The notes under the pieces are model-generated. The model did not search any database, was not told the origin of the DNA, and worked only from the letters and a program-made list of their open reading frames with translations. The position numbers and the translations under genes are program-made. A DNA stretch of 64,000 bases from an uncultured bacterium (lineage in GTDB: Bacteria; Patescibacteriota; Gracilibacteria; Absconditabacterales; Absconditicoccaceae), in the NCBI GenBank assembly GCA_947168815.1, contig CAMVNG010000001.1, positions 310,001 to 374,000 of the forward strand, written 5' to 3'. This document shows, piece after piece, positions 53,666-64,000 of this stretch. The number at the start of each line of letters is the position of its first letter. The stretch's first letter is position 1.

Positions 53666-54520
53666 TTAACTTTTCTTACAATAAACAACTTTAAGATTTG
53701 AATACTCTATATCAACAGGAGATTTTGCAGAATAACTATTAGAACAATTAGAATTCATCGCATTTTGAAGCTTATTTCCTTTAAAATCAATCAATTGTCA
53801 ATAAACATATCAATCTGTAGCCCAAAAATCTGAATAATAAGAACTACAAACATTACTAGAGGTAGTTCTAACTCAATAATATGGCCAATTATCTAAATCG
53901 TATCACTCATCAGATCAAACAATACTTCACATAGGATTACCATTTTTTAATACAGTAGTACCAGGAAGATCATATCTTCCATTAGTAACAACCTTTATAT
54001 TATGATCATTAAAATCCAAATAATGCGATTCCATAAAACGTTCCCCATTATTATCTTCATACCCCTCAGAATAAATAGTATCTTTATAAAGATGAGTATG
54101 TGGAGGAATATTATCAACCGATAATTGAACAGTTTTTCTTCATGAAGAACTACCAACCTTACTTAGATTATTCTGTGACACTCACATAAGAAATTTTCAA
54201 CTCGCTGCTTCATAAACATTCCATCCCTCAGGACATCAAGATTTTGAATCAAAAGCCATAATAGCTCACGAAGGTATTGCTATACTAGGATTCGCAAGCA
54301 TTCAGCTTAATTCAACTTTTAATTGATCCAACTCTTGAAGAACAGAATTCCATGTTTCCGCAGATAATTTGTTTTCCATATTAGGAGCATCTGATCACCA
54401 AGTATTACGAAAACTCTTAAGATTTGTCCAATCCGCAAAAACAACAACTCAAAATAAAAGACAAACAAAGAATCACGAAATAATTCCTTTAAATGTAGAT
54501 TTTTCAAGAATGTTTCTCAT
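53666..54520 (-). CDS. membrane-anchored protein with phage tail-collar-like domain
   Basis: 284 residues. One N-terminal transmembrane helix at about 11-29. At 80-100 it has IAIPSGAIMAFDSKSGCPEGW, and at 131-143 VQLSVDNIPPHTH: the G-x-I-x-x-[WF]-x-G...PEGW and [ML]P-x-HTH pattern of tail-collar/microcystin-dependent-protein-like domains. The C-terminal 140 residues are beta-rich with Cys (VCSSYYSDFWATDG, NCSNSYS). It follows the giant adhesin after 32 bases in the same transcript. A structural, surface-fibre role is the likely one; no other phage gene is near. Confidence 0.72.
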
Positions 54521-54552
54521 TTTTATACAAAATATATAAATAAAATAGATAC

Positions 54553-57500
54553 TTATCCATCACACTTCACATAACTAACTTCTGATTTACAAGAAGTAAT
54601 TTCCTGATAAGCCGATGATCAATATGGAGCAGCTCAACAATTATTATCACACATTATTGTATCCGTAGAATATTTCAATGTATCACACGAAGAATCACTG
54701 ACTGATATATAACAAAGCTTTCATGGATTATCTGAACAATATTTCTCATAATCTGTAGTACCACAAGATGGGATTATCTTTCATCCATCATTACATGTAT
54801 AAAGTACACTATCTCATTCTGATGAGTAAATACAATCAACATAACAATCTACATAAGGACATCAATTTGAACAATATGTCCAATTTTTTAAATAATCCTC
54901 ATACTTACCACCATTTAAACAAACCTCAACAGATTGAGATTCATTATTATTATATCAATAAGTAGATAAAACACGATTAGCCGTTTTTCCTTCTAAAATA
55001 ACATAATTTTTTTCTTGCTCAATACAAGCATTTCAACTTGGAACATATCATCCTACACAATCCCACGTAGCAGAATATGACCTATTTCAAGTGCTTCATT
55101 TTGTAACCTTAACCGTACTTGTCGCACTCGTCAAATTTGTTCACGTCCATCATTTAAAAGTACTAAACGACCTCGTAGGATTATTTAAAGTGAAAGTACT
55201 TGTTTCAATATTATATGATGTTTTATTTGTAGAACTAACAGCACCTCATCTTAAATCATAAGAAATACTATAGTTGACTACTGCCCAATTTGCAGTATAA
55301 GATTTATTTCAAGTAGTTCATTTAGTAATTTTGACACCCTTTTGAGGCGTAGTTCAATTACTTCAAGTCCATCATTTAAATGTATATCCAGACTTCGTAG
55401 GATCTTTTAATGTAATAGTCTCTGATTCAATAGTATAACTTGATGGATTCGAAGAATCATTAGTTCATCAATTTAAAGTATATGTTATACTATATCAATT
55501 AGCAGACCACTGAGCATTTGCATTCTTAGTTGCAGAATCAGAGACTCATGGTCACCAAGAATAACTTGCTCAAGCTGCTCACAAATCCCATCAATTAAAA
55601 GAATATCATCATCTAGTAAAAGTATTAGATCTCAAAACGAATGAAGGACTTGAAACACTTCAATTACTATTAAAATATTGAGTATTAGTTGAATTAGACG
55701 GTGCAGATCATCAATCACTTCCATTTCATTTATACGCAATAGTTAATATTCTGCTGTATACAGCATAATAATCTTTTGATGAAGATGTTAAAGACGTATA
55801 CGTCGTATCATATACTGCAGCTTTAGCATCCGTATCAGATCTTCGTCACAAAATAGTCCAACTAGGTGTCGTAATTGAATAAGGAATTCAAGAAGGGATA
55901 GAAACAGAATAATTACCCTCCGTGTTATAGTATTGAGTAGACGTACTTTTCGTTCAATTTTTTCAACTATAGAAATTAGCAGTTCTTTTATATACAGCAT
56001 AAAAATTAGTAGAACAATTATTTAATACTTGATTCTCAGTACTATTTACCGTTTTATCTTTTGCATCTACATCATTTCTCCATCCTAACAAAGTCCATCA
56101 ATCAATAGCATTTGGAGATGATGGAGTTACAACTCTACATACACCATTACTATAATATCACGTAGCCTTTTTACTAACAGATTTATTCGTAGAACTATAG
56201 AAATTAACAGTTTTATACATAATAGCATAAAGTTTTATTACAGCACCATCTGTTTCTGTCAAATTTAGAACAGGCAATTGGTCAGTATATGTTCTCTCAA
56301 AATTCTTATCAGCAAGAGACCAACCATAAAAACTATAACCATCTTTAGATATTCATAATGAAGAAGCAGAAGTTAAAGATTTTGAAGTATCATAATAATG
56401 AGTTGAAGTTCAAACTTTATCTCAATCGTAATAATATTCAATAGTATAACTATTAGCATAACAATGTTTATCAGAATCCTTCACATGATATCATGTATCA
56501 CAAGTATACATACAAGTACTAGTTCACGTTCAATCTTTCACAACAGTATTTGATGTATATGTTCGCTTTGTTTCTGGAGTATATAGATAATCCTCCTTAC
56601 TTGAATCAAGACTTTGTGTAAAGATTCCTGTTCCATGAACATATCACTTAGATGGCCATGTTGTCGGATTAGTTCACTGAAAACAATCAATCTGTCTTGT
56701 ATTCGCATAACACCTCTGAGATCACGTATGGAAAGTATATCAAGAATCACACGTTCAACAATTAACCATTTCTCATCAATATTGTCAAGGGCATTTCCAT
56801 TTCAACCACTTATCTGTCGATCACACTTGCCAAGTTCTTCAATCTCAATACTCAGAATGTCATGTCAAAACAGGACCATGTAAATTTAATGAATTCAAAA
56901 CACACGCCGGTTCTCCTTGATTTAAGGAACATTTTCAAGCCTCTTCCTTACCTGCAACATAAGCCACACAAGAAACAGCAGCATAATCTACCTCTCAATT
57001 ACAAGTCCATGTTCGCCATCATTTAGCCCTCAATGCAACTTCAGGTCATTTAAAATTTCAAGTTTCCTTATTATAAGTATAATCAGTATCTTTATAGTAA
57101 GGAGTTCAACTTACTCACATTGAAGAATCACATAATGAAGTGCTACTATAATTCGTTAAATTAGCTGATTCAGAAACATAACTGTCATTTAATGAAGAAG
57201 AACAAACACCAACAGCTGGAGGCTCACAATTATTTCAAACTCTTTTATAATCTTTTGGACACGTCCACTCACATTCAGATAGCGATCAATTAGTTTCAAA
57301 GACTTGATAATCAACATATTTCCATCTAACACCTTTTCGTTTCCAAGAAGTCCAATTTCACTCTCATCATACATCAAAGACTATTCATTGTCATTTAACA
57401 GCACCTGTTCATGGCACAGAACCATCAGTTCAAGTACCACAATTTCGATTCTTTACATTTGACACACATCTAGCTGTTCAATTCACAATCTCCAAATGAG

Positions 57501-59427
57501 TATCACCTTTATCCGAACAAACACAAGAATCTCATTCTCTTACCAATCAAAGATTTGCATTACATTTCCATTCACAACTTGTAGGTCAATCATATCACAT
57601 AGATGTATAATGAAAAGTATCAGATTCTCATAAAGTTCATGGATTCCAAGATACATCATCAAGATAATCTTTCCATTTAAACGAAATTCAAGAAGGCTTA
57701 TTCGTACATGAAGAACAACTAGTTACTGATCATCAATCAGACCACTGTCAAAGTCAACATTGCACACATGCATTATTAGAATTATTTTGATAACTCACAT
57801 AAAATCATGACAAACATGTAAACCTACAATTATTTTTATTTCATCAGGTTCAAATAGAAACAAAATTACCAAAATATGGTGTTCCATCTTTCAATGTACC
57901 TCATGTTCAACTATTTGAAGAAACATTTGCATTTCCTTTAGGCATTTCACATCTAGAACAACTTCATGACTGATTATCTGCTTTTGTCCATTCTCCTATA
58001 GAACATATAGTACAAGTTCTCGCCTGTTGATCATACTTATATCAAGCCTTACATGAAAAACCACAATCATCCACTCAACTTCACGCAGTTCTCCACTTAT
58101 CTCTGTTAGCAATCTCAGTACACTGAACACAGCTTCAAGTAAACCATCATACAGGATTCCAATTTGTAGAAGTATCACCTGTCCTTGGTGCATATCAAAC
58201 TTCACAAGTATAAACACATTCTCTATCCCCACCTATTCAAGATTCAACACCACCATAAGTCCAATTTGGATATTTCCATTCTCATGATCAATTATTTCCA
58301 TCAGAATACCATCTTAATTTTCAGTTTGATGCTTTTTTAACCACATGAGTTAAACTTCACGAACAATTAGTTGTTCATGCAGAACCAGCTTTTGCACAAG
58401 CATATTGAGTAAAAGAATCTATAGACAAAGGTACCCAGGTTTCACCATTACATCCACATAATCACACATTATTTCAATTCTCAATATAAGCTATAGTTCA
58501 TTTCACATCAGGCCTATTTTTACTACATTCCAATCACAAAGCCTGGCTATTAGCATTAATCTGACCTGATTTTTTAATATATAGAACTCCAGATTTACTA
58601 AGATCCAATTTTAATTTTGGACTACTTGTATTTAATCAAAAACCTTCCGATGTATTTGCATAAAATGCTTTAGAATAATTCGGAGTAAATGTTCAAGTAT
58701 CAGACCATACAAATATACTACTATAAGTATGAGAACCGTTCTTGGCTCCCTGAATATTTCCTCACATAAGAATAGAATTACTAGAAACTGTATTACCCCC
58801 CTCTCATAATACAAGAAAATATTTAGCACTACTCGTATTTTTAGATCAAGTACCTCAAAGGAAAACTTGATACTCTCAAGCATCTCACGTATTTAAATAT
58901 CACCCTATAATTAATGAATTAGGATTTACATTTTTCAAAGTATTTTTCTCTCATCAAACAATTACAGATCAAGTTAATGAACGAGTTCATGACTTTGATC
59001 AATTAATGGTATTTCCTTTTCATCAAACAATAGCTGAATAATTAGAATTACTATTTGATATAATATTTTTCTCACCTCACAAAGTTACATTACCAGAACC
59101 ATGAATTTGATTTCAACTTCATATTGCAAGAGCATCTGCATTTACAGCACCTTCAATAATCAATGCATTAAGATCTGCATCATATTTCAAAACAACAGCA
59201 GTCTTACTCATTGGATCATCTGTATACAACACTAATGATGTAAGATACTCAGTTACATTTGATACTCCTGTAACTACAATTCATTCTGTAGTTTCTTCTG
59301 GATCTGCAGCAAAACTAGGAATAGATAATGCATGCCATAAAGCAAAACAAGAAACCCCCAATAATCCAACTACTAATGGAGCTATAACTCAATTTCGTTT
59401 ACTTTTTTTTGTTTTACGTGAGAACAT
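54553..59427 (-). CDS. giant cysteine-rich surface adhesin with Listeria-Bacteroides (InlB B-type) repeats
   Basis: 1,624 residues. A Lys-rich start (MFSRKTKKSK) leads into a hydrophobic signal (APLVVGLLGVSCFAL). Residues ~90-240 have autotransporter-head-like repeats (NYSAIVGGKGNTING, SVIVGGEKNTL, SLIIGGYLNTG). Residues ~320-980 are Cys-rich modules with C-x-x-C and CxxGY patterns (CTICSIGEWTKADN, CVQCGLGQWSDGG, CEWTCPKDYKR). From about 990 to 1,440 there are InlB-type repeats (YTIEYYYDGDKVGTS, ITYTLNGGTNDSSNPSS, FKGWTGSNGTTP). A Cys-rich tail ends it. Secreted and disulfide-rich, it is likely to bind a host cell. Confidence 0.85.
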
Positions 59428-59652
59428 CACACAATAGTAAATATAAAATATTCCTAATAATGATATTCTTTTTTTATAGTTTGTCAAATTTTCACGCTAT
59501 TCCCTCGAAGGTCACTACTTCTTTTTTTTCAAAAACTATAAAAACCTCATATTACTGCTTTTCTTCTATTTATATTACCTAATTTGTCAAAACAAAACGC
59601 ATAAAAATCCCCTTTACATTAAAGGTTTTATATAAAAATTTATGAAAAAATA
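59428..59652. other. 225-base gap between dnaX and the adhesin gene
   Basis: AT-rich; holds the adhesin promoter listed below. No open frame. It follows dnaX on the same strand, so dnaX transcripts run towards it; I see no clear terminator. Confidence 0.5.
59460..59487 (-). promoter_or_regulatory. probable promoter of the adhesin gene
   Basis: In minus orientation TTGACA (59482-59487), a 16-base spacer and TATCAT (59460-59465), 33 bases before the ATG. Confidence 0.6.
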
Positions 59653-61110
59653 TTAAAGTCACATCTTTTTTGCAAAATATTCTTCCTTTTTAACAAACGT
59701 AGTTGTAATACTTACCGCCTCTCAAAATTCTTTACTCAATAATTGTTCAACAACCTTTTTATTTTCTTCATTATTTAACAACATCTTTGCAAGTGGTGTA
59801 ATTACTGTAATTTCTACGACACTACCTTCTTTTTTCTCTATAATTGCCTGATCTTTTAAATTTTCTTGTGCTGTTGGCTTATTCATTCAAAAAAGAACTC
59901 TTGACCATATTGCAGGAAAATCAAAAGATCAAGATACTGAAGGCACCGTTAATTGTTCTTTTTTAACATGTTTTTCTTCTTGTTTTGACTCACTAGAGCT
60001 ATCAGAATCTACAGATTTCTTCCCTTTTTCTGAAGAAACAGAAGGTGAAGATACTTTCATATCATGATTATTATTCTCATACTTAGGAATAGACTGATTA
60101 TCTATTTTTTGATTATCTAGAGATACTAGATTATTAATAGCAATCTTAAAAGCAATAACTGGATAAGGATACCATTTCAATGTTGAAATTATTGTTCAAA
60201 AACATTCAGAACACTTCAAATAAAAATCTACATCTTCTAACATATGTTTATCAATATATCAAAGTGTTTGTTTTGCAAACTGAGAAAGATCAATACCATG
60301 TTGTTCTATATCATCTAATTTAGAAAAAATAGTATTTCTGTCTCACTGTCTAATTAAATTCAATAAATTTTCTATCAATGCTTCTCAAGCAACACCTAAA
60401 AATCTAGAAACATTTTCTTCATTAAGATCTCATAAAATACTAACTTGATCAACATATTTTACTGCATCTCTCACACAACCTTCAGAAATTTCTGCAATTA
60501 TTCTTAATGCTGACTCTGTATATGAAAGATTTTCATTTTTACAAATATGCTCTAAATGAGAAATCATTGCTCAATCGAGAACTTTTCTGTAATTAAAAAC
60601 CTGGCAGCGAGAAATAATCGTATCTGGAACTTTATGTATTTCCGTTGTAGCCAAAATAAAACATACGTTTCATTTGGGTTCTTCTATCGTTTTCAACAAC
60701 GCATTAAAAGCACTTTTACTAAGCATATGCACTTCATCAATTACATAGATTTTCTTCCTTAATGCAGTTGGAGGATATATCGATTTATCAATAATTTCAT
60801 CTCTTATATCATCAACTCAAGTATGTGAGGCCGCATCAATTTCAACATAGTCTAGACTAGTTTCATTATTAATCAATTCACAATTCACGCAATGATTACA
60901 TGGATTTCAATTTTGCAAATCCAAACAATTTAATGCCTTTGCTATAAGCCTCGCTGATGTTGTTTTTCAAGTACCTCTGGGTCAAAAAAGAAGATAATTG
61001 TGATGAACAGCATCTCTAGATTGCATCTGAGCTTTCAATATATCAATAATATGTTCTTGTCAGATCATTTCATCAAATGTTTGCGGACGATATTTATTGG
61101 CAAGACTCAT
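59653..61110 (-). CDS. dnaX: DNA polymerase III subunit gamma/tau DnaX
   Basis: Clamp-loader ATPase subunit. 485 residues. [21 protein letters not shown], Walker [22 protein letters not shown], a zinc-binding Cys set (ALNC, then PCNHCVNC), [15 protein letters not shown], Walker [24 protein letters not shown], sensor 1 ILATTEIHK, and [12 protein letters not shown] charged Ser/Lys/Glu linker at about residues 325-390 precedes a short C-terminal domain. Shorter than E. coli tau, nearer gamma length. Upstream a small unknown gene is separated by a terminator. Confidence 0.95.
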
Positions 61111-61195
61111 TTATTGCACAAATAAGAGAATAAAGATACACTTACTTTATTATTTCAAAGAGAATTTTCAACAGTTATTTAGTATAAAAAAAATA

Positions 61196-61221
61196 ACAGA
61201 AAGTTAAAAAAAACTTTCTGT
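61196..61221 (-). terminator. intrinsic terminator after the 103-residue gene
   Basis: ACAGAAAGTT and AACTTTCTGT arms around an A-run loop, with T-rich sequence following in the minus direction. Confidence 0.6.
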
Positions 61222-61249
61222 AAAAACACAACAACATATTTAAATAAAA

Positions 61250-61561
61250 CTAGATATCTCCCAACAAAGTCGCCATTAAATCATCTTGTGCAGCCAATTT
61301 TACATAACAATAACTTTTCGTATTTTCACTCCATCAATCAACTAGTTTTTTTATTTCACCAAAATCTTCTGAAAAATCACCATCTGTTCCAATTACTCAT
61401 CACTTCAAAAAAGACCTTAACATTTGTTTTTCTTCTTGTGATAATTCTCAATATAACGACAAGACTTCTCAAACCTCCGTAGCCAAAACATCAGTACTTT
61501 TCGCATTAATAGCCTTTAATTGCTGTTCATTTCAATAAAGATTATCTGTCATATCAACCAT
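61250..61561 (-). CDS. small acidic protein of unknown function
   Basis: 103 residues, not recognised: MVDMTDNLYGNEQQLKAINA, then a helical stretch with LSQEEKQMLRSFLKGG, and DDLMATLLGDI at the C-terminus. No signal or membrane segment. A second in-frame ATG (61552) is an alternative start. It sits upstream of dnaX, from which it is cut off by a terminator, and is divergent from trpS. Confidence 0.65.
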
Positions 61562-61636
61562 TTTATTGATAATTAAAGAACTAAATACAATAATATTATA
61601 TACACTTTATTACTTTTGTCAAATAACGAAAAAAAC

Positions 61637-61664
61637 TTGCATATTAACTATAATTATATATCTT
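61637..61664 (+). promoter_or_regulatory. probable promoter of trpS
   Basis: ACTTGCAT with -35 TTGCAT at 61637-61642, a 16-base spacer and TATCTT at 61659-61664. Same -35 word and spacing as at groES and the TetR gene. The trpS ATG is 37 bases downstream. Confidence 0.5.
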
Positions 61665-61701
61665 ATCATCTAGATATTTATCTTTCCAATAGTATTTGTT
61701 C

Positions 61702-62685
<984 letters not shown>

Positions 62686-62743
62686 TATTGAATTATAGAC
62701 CATTATTACTATAAATTTTTAAATTTAATCCTTTGTCAAGACA

Positions 62744-63385
62744 ATGAAAAAAAAGGCATTCACTATGGTTGAAATATTAATTGTTCTTTTCATTTTTTGA
62801 GTAGGAATACTTGCAGTATTAAACGTATTAACCAATAGTTTGTCATATTTTGACAATATCAGCACAAAAACAAAAGCAAGCTTTTTAGCTAAAGAAGGAT
62901 TAGAAATAGCTTATAACTTCAGAGACGGTAGAATTGAAGAAGGATTGCCTTGGAACTACCTTACATGAAACTGTCCAGAATATTATCTCTGAGATAATGG
63001 ATATAATTATTTTAAAATAGGTTTCTGAACAGGAGATAAACCATATCGAATATTTGAACAAGGACCTGTTGTAGACACAAAAACTGATTTTGCGTGAGCT
63101 TTTAATCAATATAATCTAGAACTCTACACTTGAAGTGATTGAATGGGATATTATATCTATAACACAAAAAACGCGAGCTCTCCTCTTCCAGCAAAATGAT
63201 TTGCAAGATATATAACCTTCACATGAATCACTGCAGAAGATGGAACAACTCTAGATCCAAACAAAATCTTAAAAATAAGTTCTCATGCTCTTTATAAAAG
63301 AGGAAATCTAACAGGAGAGATAGTTCTAGAAAGCTTTATTGGTATAAAAGATACCATTCCAGCTGAAAGAACAGTATGTAATTAG
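62744..63385 (+). CDS. type IV pilin-like protein (pseudopilin)
   Basis: 213 residues. The prepilin signature is KKKAFTMVEILIVLFIFGVGILAVLNVL, with the conserved Glu5 after cleavage; the usual Gly at -1 is Ala. The hydrophobic N-terminal helix carries UGA glycine. The rest is a beta-rich globular domain with WNYLTGNCPEYY and VCN at the end. PilV/PilW-like minor pilin or type II secretion pseudopilin. A second pilin-like gene follows 31 bases later, so the two start a pilin cluster continuing out of the window. Confidence 0.85.
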
Positions 63386-63416
63386 AACACTTTTCAATTT
63401 ACATTATATTTTAAGA

Positions 63417-64000
63417 ATGAAAAAACGTGCATTTACCTTAGTTGAAATCCTAATCGTACTTGTAATATTCTGAATGCTTGCTTGAATTATGTTAAAAACT
63501 TACACTACGATAACTAAAGTTTCTTTCAGAATAGGACAAGATAAAGAACTAGCAAAAGAAAGTCTTATTCTTTCACAAGTATTAGATAACATATCGCAAA
63601 CTGCAACACTCGATTACAAAGCCTATGAAAACAATGGTATTTCATTAATAAATAATCATGGTATCGTTGATATACTTTACCTAACATGAGACATTTGGAC
63701 TTGAACATCTCTTTATACAACTGGAGATTGTTATACTTCAAATAAAATTTACAATGAAAACTATATCAACGAAGTTGACCCAGAATTTACAAGTACTTGT
63801 AAATTAATACTCAACAGAAATAATGAAGAAATTGTTCTTCTTTGAGATACTGAATATTGAAGCTGAGAATATCATCTAACTCAAATGAAATTTAGAGTAG
63901 TCCCATATAAACCAACAAAAGAAATAATCATGGAATGAATAACAACATATAGAGCATGACAACCAGCTTTTTGGATTATTTGAGCACTCTATAGTAAATT
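63417..64000 (+). CDS. type IV pilin-like protein (pseudopilin), 3' end beyond window
   Basis: Starts MKKRAFTLVEILIVLVIFGMLAGIM, the same prepilin-type N-terminus with Ala at -1 and Glu5. 194 codons are visible; the C-terminus lies beyond position 64000. The globular part has YKAYENNGISLINNHGIVDI and two Cys (GDCYTSNKI and TSTCKLIL) that could pair. It follows the first pseudopilin, so is probably co-transcribed. Confidence 0.85.

Noticed and set aside
53666-54520. Prophage remnant suggested by the tail-collar-like domain
   Set aside because: No other phage gene, integrase or attachment site is nearby, and the protein has a membrane anchor; a surface protein fits better.

Overview
The window reads as part of the chromosome of a Candidate Phyla Radiation bacterium, most likely an Absconditabacterium (SR1) or a close Gracilibacterial relative. 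It is AT-rich and gene-dense, and proteins stay open only if UGA is read as glycine (translation table 25). With that code every gene below is an uninterrupted frame. In-frame UGA falls on textbook glycines: the lipase GHSLGG, the TilS SGGSDS loop, the IMP dehydrogenase GIGPG loop and the PilT P-loop. CGA and CGG also fall on conserved tryptophans in several proteins (MurB, TrmD, TilS, a sugar transferase, an aldo/keto reductase, an SLH-type protein). Trp codons are therefore probably UGG, CGA and CGG, and Arg codons AGA, AGG, CGU and CGC. All gene calls here use UGA=Gly; at CGA/CGG I say where Trp fits better.

Layout. 1-3.6 kb (minus): rsmH, a CMP/dCMP-deaminase-like gene, a transketolase-like gene and murF form one operon. 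3.7-9.1 kb: efp with a two-way terminator, a WecG/TagA glycosyltransferase, a degenerate NifU-like protein, a membrane protein overlapping a class 3 lipase, and guaB. 9.1-11.6 kb: a two-gene unit of unknown function with a 709-residue membrane protein. 11.8-15.5 kb (plus): tilS, two unknown membrane proteins and a DUF1653 protein. 15.5-18.4 kb (minus): L,D-transpeptidase and four unknown small genes. 18.5-22.2 kb: lemA-htpX, murB and an HD-domain hydrolase. 22.3-28.6 kb (minus): a 1,593-residue unknown protein, its small upstream partner, and pilT. 28.8-35.3 kb (plus): galE, an M16 peptidase, rlmN and a TraG/HerA-like ATPase with an S1 tail. 35.3-38.6 kb (minus): miaA, a lytic-transglycosylase-like protein and a polyprenyl-phosphate sugar transferase. 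38.8-45.4 kb: an EnvC-like protein, stomatin/gatC/lipoprotein, trmD and a RelA/SpoT-like protein. 45.5-48.1 kb: rubrerythrin, aldo/keto reductase, phosphodiester glycosidase. 48.3-53.5 kb (plus): HdeD-like protein, groES, an SLH-like protein, groEL, a TetR regulator, a DUF2304-GT2 fusion. 53.7-59.4 kb (minus): a giant cysteine-rich adhesin and a tail-collar-like protein. 59.6-64 kb: dnaX, a small protein, trpS and two pseudopilins (the last cut by the window edge).

Together the genes describe translation and RNA modification (rsmH, efp, tilS, miaA, trmD, rlmN, gatC, trpS), wall synthesis and remodelling (murB, murF, L,D-transpeptidase, lytic transglycosylase, EnvC-like), surface glycan synthesis (WecG-like, sugar transferase, galE, GT2) and a surface/pilus apparatus (pilT, pseudopilins, adhesin), fitting a host-attached lifestyle. 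Apart from guaB and galE there is little biosynthesis. No tRNA, rRNA, CRISPR array, insertion sequence or phage module was found. No gap between genes exceeds about 240 bases; the larger gaps hold divergent promoters or terminators.
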